Source of the DNA: Blastomussa wellsi
Taxonomy: Eukaryota; Cnidaria; Anthozoa; Scleractinia; Plerogyridae
DNA length: 64,000 bases
Assembly: GCA_947652115.1 (NCBI GenBank)
Contig: OX393571.1
Location: 19,059,564-19,123,563, forward strand
Direction: 5' to 3'
Shown: positions 41,025-53,100 of the stretch, one piece after another
Layout of the letters: each line of letters begins with the position of its first letter
How positions within the stretch are numbered: the first letter of the stretch is position 1
The notes under the pieces: generated by a model
Databases searched by the model: none
What the model was told of the DNA's origin: nothing
What the model saw: the letters and a program-made list of their open reading frames with translations, nothing else
Position numbers and translations under genes: made by a program

Positions 41025-42256
41025 TTTTCTTTGTGTTTTACAGGATGCAAAATAAAAACGTACAGGCAAAGACAAAGACCGAAGTGCGCTGGTTGTGTAA
41101 TTGCGCGTGCGCTGATTGGGAATTTCCAATATATATCGGGCGCACTTTCGGTTTCTTTAAATGCTAAATGAAGGAAACACGGTTTTCATAAAATTGAGCC
41201 TTTTTCGACGATTTCGATTAATTTTTTTCCTTTTTCAAAATCATGCTTTTTTTAGAAAATTATTCATTTTTCAATATTTTGAAATTCTCTCAAAATCTGA
41301 GCTTTTAGAAATAAAACAAAATCGATGCATAGCACAATGAGGATTAAAATTAACCTATTAAATCAATGAAAATAATCCAGATAAAGTAATTTGCCTGGGA
41401 GCCTTTGCATTTTTTCAGTATTAGTCACATGACCAAGGGCATGGCCTGATGACATCATTTCTGGTGTTACTTGTCACGAAAAAGTTAAAACACCTAAAAT
41501 AATCCTGGACTGACTAAAAATGACGAGGTTATATGAGAATAAATTTCCCTTAGCAACGGCTCTAAAAGATCAGTTAATGGACCCTTCATCGATATCTAGA
41601 TTGATATCGATTTCCAATACCGCTCGAAATCAATAAAGATATAAAGTTACAAGTTCCCCCAAGATAGCTCGCAGCTCTCTAGAACCTCAAGGCAAGTTCG
41701 ATTGATATCAATATCTTATAGAAATCGATAGATTGATTTATTAAATGTCATCAATTATTATCGGAAACTATTTTTGATGTTTTACAAGTACTGTATGTTA
41801 ATCATTGACACACTGTCTGTATGGTTTTATTGAGTTGTTCAATAATTGGATGAGAAAAAATACTGCAAAATTGGATGAGGCCGTAGGCCAAGTCCAATTT
41901 GGCAGTTCAAGGAATTTTTTTAAATCCAATTATTTCCAAATTGGACAAGCATGTAGTCTTGTTACCGGCACCGGAAAACCAAGTGGGATGGACACTCTGC
42001 CTTGATTAAATGATGAACTCAATGATAAAATGCTTAACCTATAACACCTTTTCTCACATATTTGTTCACTAGATAGCAACGCCAGTCTTCGGTAATATGT
42101 TTGAAACAAATACTCTTGGATTATCGATAACTATAGATTATTATCAATTGTCATAGATTTTTACCAATCGGTAATTTGTTTTTCTGTGAGTTTGATTGTT
42201 ATCGATTACAGATATCAATCGATAGCACTCGAGGATTGGTATCTATTGATATCAAG
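41025..42256. repeat. Intergenic DNA with an ATCGAT-rich, palindromic repeat (about 41585-42256)
   Basis: From 41585 to 42256 ATCGAT and related motifs (GATATCGATTTC, GATTGATATCAATATC, AATCGATAGATTG, TTATCGATAAC, GATATCAATCGATAGC) recur at both ends around a 350-bp middle. It is probably a diverged element with mirrored subterminal motifs. 41025-41584 shows nothing clear. Confidence 0.5.
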
Positions 42257-43904
42257 TACAACGGAACAACCGGAATGATGAGGAATGGACCGGAATGGCA
42301 GCGGAATTGACCGAAATTTACAGGAGTGACACCAGAATGGACCAGAATGGGCCGGACTGATAGCAGAATGGCCCGGAATGACAGCGAAATGAACTGGAAT
42401 GACACCGGAATGGACCCGAATGACACCGGAATGGGCCAGGATCCCACCGGAATCAGCCGGAATTACACCGGAATGGGCAGGAATTGACTAGAATGAGCCG
42501 GAATAGGACAGAATAATAATAATAACATTAATAATAATACTAATATTAATAATAATAATAATCTTTATTGAGGAAACTTTTCATGTACATGTAAGTGGTT
42601 TTCAAAAAGGACCTCAAAGATTAAGACTAAAAAAGAAAAATATTTACACTGGTTAAAAAAAAAAGAATATGAAGACACCATACTTGTGTCCTTCCGAGAG
42701 GCACATGAGCTCATGAGCTCATGAGCTATTACACTGCATAAACACATAAACACCACTTATTATATCTGAAATGTGTGGCAAATATGACAGATGGTGAATT
42801 TTCAGCTCGGTGAATAAATGATAAAGATGAAATGATCAGTTATGACACGAGCGTGGGATAAAGTATGCAGGATGTGCATCATTTATGAACCTAGTAAATG
42901 GCCTTAGTTCACCAGGAGTTCTCGTAGCTCAGTTGGTTAAAGCGCCCAACCAGTAATCTGGGGAGTCACAGGTTCGAATCCTGTTGGAGATTCAGAATAT
43001 TAACGATCATTTCATCTATATCTGAGATGTTCAAAGTGCTGAAAATCGAAAGATAGGTTTTTTCTAAACAAAACAGCTTTGTCACGGCACTCAGCTTGAT
43101 GTCACATGTGACGGAGAACTCAAATATTCAAGATGCTCTGTTTTCAAAACGAAAGGGCACTATTGAGCTGAAAATTTGAAAAAAGATATAGATTAAGTTC
43201 ACCTTACACCTAGTGGCAACGAAAATTTATTAGGCCCAGCAATTTTGATTTCAAGATTTTATGGTGTCACATGAAAACCAAGAATAGGACGCTGATGTCA
43301 GCGAATGTTTTATCATGTTAAAAACAACGGGTTTGCAGAAAAAAATCATTGTTTGATATTTTTAATTCCATTTAGAGGGTCGCTGTTGCAAAGACGTTTC
43401 TGATTACTTTACACTCACTGACGCCTCCCTCCAGTGCGTCCGTTCTGTTCAGAATGTAACAACCTCGGTAAGGGAGGCGGGGGCATAGGTGTGTTGAACT
43501 TACTTGTGGTAAAACCATATACAATGGAAAATGATTCTATATAATCGCTTGTTTTAGTAGAACTCAAGAGCTCCCAGTTGCACCTCATGTTGGTGACTGA
43601 GAAATAATCAGAAATATCATTGCAAAGCGAATTAATCCCTCCCGACCCGCAACCAATTATTATAAAACATGCAAATGTAAAAAATGCTTTTGAAAGCCTT
43701 AAGCATTGGTATGCAAATTTCAACATTAACTAACATCCAAGGCTATTTACAAATAAATCTCGTTCCGGTGTAATTTCGGTCCATTTCGGTTCATGCTGGT
43801 CCATTCCGGTCCATTCCAAAGTCATTCTGGTCCATTCCAGTCCATTCTAGTGTCATTCCGGTCCATTCCTCCTCATTCCGGTCATTTTGCTCCATTCCAG
43901 TGTT
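42257..43904. mobile_element. Large foldback with minisatellite arms (GGAATGACACC units)
   Basis: Left arm 42257-42512 is about twenty degenerate units of the type GGAATGACACCGGAATGGAC. Right arm 43762-43904 is the complement (GGTCCATTCCGGTCCATTCC, TAGTGTCATTCC). The 1.25 kb between holds AATAATAAT-rich DNA, a retroelement-like tail (42515-42620) and a SINE head at 42915. The arms resemble Foldback-type elements, whose inverted ends are built of short tandem repeats. Confidence 0.65.
42915..42995 (+). mobile_element. tRNA-derived SINE head
   Basis: The Pol III A box TAGCTCAGTTGGTTAAAGC and B box AGGTTCGAATCCTGT are spaced as in a tRNA. The acceptor stem (GAGTTCTC against GGAGATTC) and anticodon stem pair badly, so it is not a working tRNA gene. 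A minus-strand relative with CGTAGCTCAGTGGATAG is at 61700-61760. Confidence 0.7.
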
Positions 43905-44141
43905 TAGTAACACCCTCAACAGAACCCCAATTGCGCTCAAATGTTTGAAAACGTCATCAACTCCCAGAACCTCAAGCACAATGATTTAGCAAACTGGAAA
44001 TTTCTTCGCCCGGTAAACGTCCAAAATGGGTCAGTGCAAAATGCAGACTGAAAACAGAACTGACTTGCACTAAAACGTGATACCAGTTGTTTACCATTTG
44101 TTTACCACTTTTGTTTACCAAAAAAATCCGTAAATTCCGGA

Positions 44142-44453
44142 TGGAATGTAAATGGAAAGACTAATTTTGTCTCCCCGAACAGAAATTTTCTCGGGAAAAT
44201 GGGATTTCTTGAAAGGTAATCCAAAATTCCGAAACGGAATTTCTGAACGGAAAATGTGCTTACCATTTGCCATTCGCCACAAGTTCCAGGCCCTACGTCA
44301 ATATGTCCAACTCGCCCTTGGCTTTCTCGGTAAGTTGGGTCTGTTTTGTAAATGGAACGCGCCATTTACAAACGGAAATTTCGATTGGGGACTTTTGCTT
44401 TCTATTTGCACAAACCGTCGACCAACCGGTTTCCCCGTGTAAATGGTAAACAA
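44142..44453. repeat. Interspersed repeat about 310 bp, copy 1
   Basis: Begins GGAATGTAAATGGAAAGACT and ends GTGTAAATGGTAAACAACC. The whole sequence recurs at 61306-61684 with the same order. Mirrored GTAAATGG / CCATTTAC pieces suggest a diverged MITE. The long overlapping frames on both strands are element sequence. Confidence 0.85.
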
Positions 44454-47125
44454 CCAACATTCCACTTTATTACTTACCAATTGTCACGAAATCGCTTTTC
44501 TGAAGTAATCACATTTCACAAAAATTTGCGTTGTTAGCATTTCTGGAATAACCAACTGTCTTCTCGTTTCTGGCTTGAGATTGTGGTAACCATAACTGTT
44601 CACAGCATTTAATGGCAATACGATACCGAAAAAGGTATAAAGCATGACCGACAGTGCACGGTTTTGCAGAGGAAAACGCAGATCGAGACCAAACCGGTCC
44701 TGTGTCTTGGTATATTTTTCAATGTTCAAGGGAGGACATACAGACTTGATTGAGACATAAACAAAAATTAGTAGTTACCAGTTCGATTCGGTGGGAGATG
44801 AAACAACAAGAAAAGTAAACTAGTGGTAACCACAGGTTAGAAAGTGCCGTGCTAGTTGCACTTAATCCATTGGCTCCCGTGCTGGCCAAAACCGGCTGGG
44901 AAAACCACCTGCTGCCCTTTCTCTCCCCTCCCTGGAGACATTTTAGTGTTCCTATTGTTCACCAGTAAATTAGGGCCAAATAAACCAATCAGAATCTGCT
45001 CTCTGTCCATACTTTCATCTGCATTTCATCATCATAATTTTATTTCAAATAGTTTAAATTTAACAAATTAGAGAAATACAAACCCGCATATAGCAAAGCA
45101 TAACTTACAATCAAATTTAACAAAATAGATTAATAGTAATTATTATTAATATATGTGGCCAAATTGAAATCCAGGCTTGTGAAATCAGGCGCTATGCGGG
45201 CCGTGAATGACTCCAGCCGGGCCGCTTTAGCACCCTAATACTCATTTGTTCATGCTCCATCATCCGATGAATTTAAACCAATCAGATTATGTTCAGACCG
45301 TTTTATGTGTCTTCTAAGAGGAAAATCATGGAGTAAAGGGTGCTAAAACCTTGCTAACAAAGGAGTCATCTTTTAATAGTTCGACGGTCGCAAAGCCACG
45401 CCGTCATGGCAGTTTTTGAATGTGTTTGGCTTCAAGTCACAGACTTGAAAGCGGACTAAATGTGGCTTCTTCAAATTTGTATGGAATTTTTAGAGCAATC
45501 GGAGAAAACCATTGAGAAAACAATTGACTGCAACCGTCGGCTAAAATTAACACCTTTGCTGTAGCGTGGTATGTGAATTAATTACTGGCTCGCCATAGCG
45601 AGGCAGCAACCTATTCTTTACAATAGCGAGAAAAAGCCAAAATTTATCGGATGTAAGATTTGAGACATGCGCAGTCGTTTGTGTTTTCTTATATCCGTGG
45701 TAATCCATATGCCATGTGGGGTAACCACTCTATTGTGCTTATGATGACATCATGTAAAATGCACGTGGAAATATCGCTAGAAATCGGACACGATAAACAA
45801 GGCGAGTTGTTAATATAGATGTCTTTAATTGCTTGTGGAAGTATTCATCAAGGTCATGAAGGGTTAAGTTATGATTATCGAGGAAAACGAGATTTTTATG
45901 TGTTTGGCTGCTCTATTATGTGAGCAACTTTTGCCGATTCACGAATGGAGGTCCCAAGACATCGACCAAGTCCTACTTACATCATCTTCAGCAGCAGTGA
46001 AGTGTTAGGCCAAAATGTTACCATTCCGAGTAAACTGCCATTGCTGGTCTCGGGAGAAAAGAGAGGAAGGTGTGAAGCCAACCTGCTTTATGTCGAAAGC
46101 AACTTCGGTACCAGGGGCAAATCATTCACAGTATTCTTCGGCCATTGAGGCGTTAACTTTGATCGTTGTATTTTCGCTTTGTAGAGGCAATCGTCAAGTC
46201 CTGTTGCCAGCACTCATTTTCATTATGAAATTCCTAGTCTAATTTTTGCATGCAAAATTGCACGGCTTTAAAATTTTTGCTATTTCAACACTTTTGAATA
46301 CAATTTTTGTTTTCACCTAAAATGAACTTCAATTCAAAACAAAGTTTCTCTCAAGATTGTTTTTTTTTTTTAATTTTTAGCTTGGAATTTTATGCTTTTG
46401 AAGCTAACAGATTTGAGACACACTTGGTGTTATCTGCTATGCATCTTGCAGAGATTTTACTTCTTTTTTGTTTATTTATAATTAGCCGCTGTGTTTTCAA
46501 TGCTGTCCATCCATTTATAAATGTGGCGCTCACATGTGAAACTGTTGCGATTGACACATTTTTTCGCATTCTAGTCGTTCTTGGTGGAAGAAGAAAATTT
46601 TCAACTTCTGGTTTGAACGTCCAGGCTGTTATAAATGTGGTGCACACACTGTTATCACGCTTTACTTTCACCAAGAAATATGTTTTGCTCTCAGTCTGCA
46701 TTTTGTACCTGGTCTGCAGTCTGCATTTTGTACTGACCGCTTCCAAAATACGTATACACGCAGCAACCATGATACCTTACTAGGAACAATAAAATCGGAA
46801 CCATAGTAGGACATTAACGGCTCATTGAACATGAACGTTTTGGAACTTTTTTTTTTTTATTGGGTTTTATTGTGAAGCGAAGCAAAACCCCCTTTCATAA
46901 CTTAACTCTAAATGAGATTAATTGGTGCCATTTTAGACGGTTTAAGAGTTCTGGTTGTGGACTAACATTGTTCAGTCACTTCTACTCAGTGGTTAAAACG
47001 TTCAGGAATGTGCACACATATTTTGACAAGTAAGTCCATGCGAACAACGTTGACTCAACGGTCAAGCATACCTTTGAAGTTGCAGTCCACCTGTAAGTAT
47101 GAAGAAAACAAACCAGCTGAAAGTG
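44454..47125. other. Intergenic DNA before the SREK1 stop, no gene recognised
   Basis: The longest frame is 46307-46783 (+), a hydrophobic, F/L-rich 158-codon reading with an equally long frame on the other strand; neither shows a known domain. GGTCTGCAGTCTGCATTTTG near 46720 is tandem-like repeat sequence. TTTATT at 46866-46871 could be the SREK1 poly(A) signal on the minus strand, but it is also part of a GTGAAGCGAAGCAAAACCCC repeat. Confidence 0.4.
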
Positions 47126-50100
47126 TTAGTCACTATCACTGTTATAATCGCCTGCACTGACTGGCTTCCTTTTGTAGCTCCTTGACTTTTTCTTGGACCT
47201 CCTACTTGAACTTTCTTCTCTGTTATTCTCTTCTCTTTCTTCTCTGCCTCTATCTTCTCTCTCATCCCTTCTCTCACTATCAGAGACAACATCCTCCATT
47301 TCTTGTTCCTCAGAGTACTTTTTCCTCTTCTTCTTATTCCTTTCATAATCAGAATCATCATCAGCACTACTATGTCTCTTGCTTCTTTTGATTTTCTGTT
47401 CATCACTATCTGCTGAGATAACGATCAAAGCCTTTTAATTACAGCACAAGAAATGCATAGAGTGTATATAAAACTGGGTTCTGTGTGTCAGGCTACATTT
47501 TAATGTGGCTAAATATCATTTAGGCAAAGTTAAACTCGAGCGGAGCCGGTCAGTGGTCTCCACCTTTGCAGTACGTGACCTTCGGGGGTTTTGCAGGGCT
47601 GTTTTTGTGTTTGTGGCTAGTGTTGCATTCGCATTGTCGCTTTACTTGCTGATCGTATCAGATCATTGCAATAAGTGCTTGCTGATCGTCTGGGATGTTC
47701 TTTGCTAATAGATGCAGATTCTAGCAAGCTGAGTGCTGAGCCCAAACGTCCCCCTGCCTCTCCTTCTTGTTCCCACAGCAAGTCCAGGCGATGTTGAACT
47801 ATTTCTGAATTTGTTATTTTCGTTTTTGTCTCACCTAGATCGTTTTTATTGTATCACTGTTTCTGGTCAGAGCTTGTTGTTGTCAAATTAAAATGGCTAC
47901 TTGACATATTTTTTGCTGTTTTCTTTAAAGACTGGCGGAGGGGGGTGGGGGGGGGGTTCCGAAGCTAGCTATTTATCGTATTCTCCCTGTCCGGGTTCCT
48001 TGGGTGGTTCCTGCTTCCAGGGTTGCCATGGATACCTCCTCTTTGCTGCTTGCTTTTGGCCCCCACTATCCTTTAAGGCACCAGCTCCCAAGCTCATTAT
48101 TAGCGATGAGTTTAAATGTGGCTAAATATCATTTGGGCAAAGTTAAACTCGCGCAGAGCTGGTCAGCGGTCTCCACCTTTGCAGTATCGTATCGGATCGT
48201 CGCAATAAGTGCTTGCTGATCGTCTGGGATATTCTTTGCTAATAGCTGCAGATTCTCGCTCCCTCTCCACCCTCCCTATTGAGTGACGGGCAGGAGCGTA
48301 AGTGTTCTTGTCAGGTAAGTATTATCATAGGAAATAATCCCCACTGAATTTTTTATCAGTGTGATGGTGTTGGTTAGTGGGCTGCTCAAGGGTTGGTTCC
48401 CGCTTCCAGGGTTGCCATGGATACCTCCTCTCTGCTGCTTGCTTTTGAGCCCCACTACCCTTTAAGGCACCAGCTCCCAAGCTCATCATTAGCGATGAGT
48501 TTAATTGAAACCTGTATTGAGCAGGCAGTTTCAGGCAAGTGGAAACAATAGTTGGTAGAGAAAATTGTTTCAATAGTTTTGGATCAACAAACACTGTAGC
48601 CATATTCAGTACTGAAGTCAGACTTCTTACTCCAACATGAGTCTGGCAACAACACCCCCCCCCCCCCCCCCCCTTTACATAAGCATTTTATTATCCCATT
48701 GACAAACGTTTGAAAAAAAATAAACGTGAGACATTTTTGCACAAAAGTCCTTAAATTCAGTTGCACTAAATCATTTTTCTTAAGGAATAAATATGCTGTG
48801 ACCTGGAGAAACTCTTTCCTTGTCACTGTCCTCGTCAGCACTTTGGGAGCTGCTGTACTTTTTCTCTCGTGTTTTTCGCTCCCTCTTTTTCTTGTGATGA
48901 ACCCTGAAAACAAAACTGGCTTAGTTAAGGTGGCTCATCTCAGTTTTACAGAACCACACCAACACAACTTTAAAAAGCTAATATTTCACAGTCTTAGGTC
49001 GGTCGGGCAAGATTTTTGGCACATTTACTAGAGATAAACTTGTTGATTCCACAGCACACAAATATGCAGAATATAGACAAAAGGGAAACTTCTGAAATAA
49101 ACCAGCTGTCAACAAAAAATCTGATAAGGAACCTTTCCAAAACAAATACTAAGGTATCCTATATTTTTATAATTACTTCGCGCTCTTAAAATTGTTCAAT
49201 TCCTTTGTAATTTTAAGGGAAAGCACATAACATGTTATACTTTGATCTAGAGATATTACAAAAATTCTATCGACTAGTTATTACATTGATGCTCCCATAT
49301 CAAAGACATTCCTTCTATGAGAAAAATTTGAACATTAAAGACATTACTTTTGAGTTCATAGAGAGAGATCTAGTAAAGCAAACTGGATGAATCCTTTCAG
49401 GAAAGTTGTTCTATGCCAAAGGTATAAAACATGGAAAGCACATTGTTTCAATCTTCAGGAAGTCGCTGGAATCAACGAACTAACAGATACTGAGTTGAAC
49501 TTTTAAATTTTGACTGCAAAATATTCAACTCGCTTTTTTCAAAAACGCTCTCAGAATTTTTTCAAACTTTGCAGTGTTGAAGACCTACATGTATACTACA
49601 AGGCACATTGATTCGTTTTAAAAGTTTAGGTCTCGATATCGAGAAAAATGCGGATTTTCAGAAACCATGACGTCATCGTCTTGTTACTATGGTAACACTG
49701 ATGCCCATGAAATCTACAGTTTTGGAAACATTATTCAATCTCTAGTAAATGAGCCAAAAAACTTGCCCCACCAACCCAAGACAGTTTAGTATTAGCTTTT
49801 TAAAGTTGGGTTGGTGTGGTTCTGAAAAACTGAGATGAGCCACCTTAAATCAGCTACAAATGACCCTTTCTCCTTATTACAGACCAAATGCACTGTGTGG
49901 ATGTAGTTCCCCAAATCACATTCACAGTCATGTTCTCAACACGCATGGGTTTCAAGTCCCGTCCGAAGTTCAAATAATTATATGAAATTTCAGATATTCA
50001 CTCTCAGATGGAAAACTGGGACAATAAAATTCTTGCATGCCTCAGTGGGAGCGAATAGAGTGTTTACAATTGAAAAATGCACATGCATGAACAAACAGCA

Positions 50101-53100
50101 GCAGCAGTGAAAAACACTTTCTCTAAATTAATGCCATGATAGAAAATTAAACTCACCTTGAAGAGGCTCTTTTAGGTGATGGTGACAGAGATGGACTCCT
50201 TTCCCTTTCCTTCTCCCTCTCTCTTTCTCTCTCCCGTTCCCGTTCTCTTTCTTTTTCCTTTTCTATTTCCCGTTCTCTTTCCCTTTGCTTTTCTTTTTCC
50301 TTTTCTCTCTGCTTCTCTTTTTCTTTCTTTCGCTCTCTTTCCCTTTCTGTTTCTCTTGATCTCTCTTTGTCCTTTGATCGTCTCTTTTCAGCCCTATCTT
50401 CAGATTTCTCTCTTTCCTTTGCACTATCATCTTTATCAAGAGTCACAGATTTTTCCCTCTGGTTTTTTTTCTCCTTTGATGGAGAGCGTTCAGGTGAAGC
50501 TGTTCTTTTCCTTTCCTTTGACTTGTCGCGTGAATGGACTGGTGATCTTGAACGTCGGTCTCTGGACCTTGAACGACGGCCTCTCCTCCGTTCCCTTCAA
50601 CAATCAGGAAAATAAATAATTTATATTTGAGGTTCCATGCAGAATAGGCAGAGATCTTAAAATGAAACAATGGGCAACCATTACCCAATTTAAGCGAATA
50701 TCTTGTCATTAACTTTTTTGTTGTTATTAAATCTCATTTCTCCGTTATAAGGTAAAATATGAAATTTAGCCATTATTTCAAACAACTCCATGTCAACTTG
50801 TTGTAGGAGTGGAGAAGGCTCCATAGGGTAACCACATATGATCTTGTGCAAGTAAGTGTTTTATTTAGAAATCTAGTTTTTGCATTTGCTTTTACTCCCA
50901 GCTCCCTCAAACTTATCAAATACAACAAGCAACAATAACACGTTGCTCATCAACTATCTCTGTTGAAATAATGCCCTAGTCTTGAATTAAGGCTATCCAA
51001 ACAAATGAGACTTTCAGTGTTTATTCTGCCAATTTATGTCAAATTCCTCAGTGAAAATGTCCAACCTTTTCACATTACATACTAACATAGATACTTCCAG
51101 GAGACGAATTCTAAACAGGAAAATAGGGGTTGTAAAGGATGCTCTTTGTTATCTGCAAATTTTCTTCTTATCCCTCTTTGTAAAACTTGGTCTTACAGAC
51201 TTTCCTTTTGGTTACATATTTTGTTTTTCACTGATGTATTTCTTCATGAATGATATTAAAGTAATTTGTCCTTTTACCTGCTACGAGAACGTCTGGAACT
51301 TCTATGTCTTGACAATGAACGAGATCTGCGTCGTCTTTCCCTATATCTGTCTCTAAAAATGCCAGATTATATTATTTGCAAATTCTTGTGAGATTGGTGT
51401 CTCTTTAGATATTCCAAAATGTCTAAAGGATCTACGTCACGATTCGCCCATTATAAAAAATTCAGCCTAAATTATTCAAAATCGCCATTTGTAATCCATC
51501 TCAATCTTCTCTACTTTTTGGTTTAGTATCACCTCTTTTGTATTTTTCATCCTTAGTAAACCATTGGTTTAGGTTTCCTATGTTTTCAGGGTAATTTGGT
51601 TTGTCGCCTAAAACAACTAAAAATATCCTGACGTAGCTCCTTTAAATTGTGTTGCTAAACAACAATCTTCATTCCACATCCTGTTCTCAAAAAGTCAATG
51701 TCAATTCCACTCAATGTATCCAGCAACTGTACATAGCACATGTACTCATGTGTGCAAAACTAATTAGCAGATCATAACACAATAATTATATATTAGACTC
51801 TTGCATGCAAATAGAAAGGCAAGCAACTTACTCAGTTTTTTCTTTTTTTTTTTTTTACAGTATTAAAAGTTAAAGTTTTTACTCAACCAGTCAAGCTTAA
51901 CTTTATGTCGGAGGATATGTCACATTCTTTTGTATCATGTTGTCGTTTATTGCAAAACCTGGCCCACTAGCTTTCTTACTTAACGGTATGTTTCCAGTCA
52001 CACACTTTGGTCTATTCAACACAACCCTTATTTAGCTTGTTTCAGCCTTTAGGTTAATCTGCAGCTTCCTGTCGCTCGCAAGTATGTTTGTTTTGTTTTG
52101 TTTTGTTTTTGCTGTATCACACCCACTTACATTACCTGGAAGGTGAACGAGTACGTGATCGTCTCCTTCGACGAGAGCCTGACCCAGAACGGGATCTACG
52201 TCTCCTTGATCTAAGAAGTACAGGCACAAATATAACCTTAAAGCAGCTCTCAGAGCTGGCACTAACTGGCCATATTGGTGTCCCAAAACAATCCTCCGGG
52301 AATTGAACTCTATTATTATGAAAATATCATCTTTTGTTTCAGCAATCCAATATGGCCACTTGTTACGTGTTTTAAAATACTCTATACAATTTATTCAATT
52401 CAATGTTTATTTACCACATATTTACATCATTTAATTAAAAAGAAAAACAGAACAAAAGGTAAGAGAAATAAGTGGCGAGGAGACCTCAAAAAACCTCAGG
52501 GTTTATACTAAGAGGTCCCCTCGTTGATACATAACAAATTCAGATATATAATACCTTGGATTACTTGACAAGTAGGTTATTTGTTTTATTTTTGTATATT
52601 TTAATTTTTGAAAAAATGAAGAAACTTTTTTTTAAAAGAAGATAAACTGGGAGGGAAGGTAACCGAATATGGTAAAGCATTCCATATTTTTGTCCCTTGG
52701 TAAAGCATGGTGAATCGCTTGATATTTGTTCGACAAGCGTGAGGCCAGTAGTTCAATTGGTAGAGCATAGCATCGGTATCGCAGAGGTCATGGGTTTAGT
52801 CTCGGTCAAGCCTGAATTTTTGCAGGCTTTCTTTTCCCAACTGCTTTAGTTAAGTACATCACATTGAATCTTTTGTTTGCAGAAATCTTTCTCTGCAGTT
52901 CAAGTACATTCACACATCATATTCAACATTTATGGGTACCGGTATATTAAAAACTCACAAAGCGACCAGCTACCAGTTTGCTTGACAGTTCAGTTGGTAA
53001 AGCACTGCACAGGTATTTTGCTCATGTTCTGTTGTGTTGATCTTTCATTTGTTGTATTTACTTAAAATTATTAAATATTTTACCTTGAAGTGGATCTTTT

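Noticed and set aside
42915..42995. Functional tRNA gene
   Set aside because: A and B boxes are good, but the acceptor and anticodon stems do not pair and related copies exist nearby, so it is a SINE head.
44102..44449. Overlapping 60-96-codon frames on both strands
   Set aside because: They are within an interspersed repeat that recurs at 61306-61684, and the frames are not kept between the copies.
46307..46783. 158-codon frame on + (and 126 on -)
   Set aside because: Hydrophobic, low-complexity reading, overlapping open frames on both strands, no splice sites or known domain, and CTGCAGTCTGCATTTTG repeat inside. Possibly repeat-derived.
50176..50619. Plus-strand 147-codon frame, Phe/Leu/Ser/Pro-rich
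   Set aside because: It is the complement of the SREK1 RS/ER-rich exon; simple codon repeats leave all frames open.
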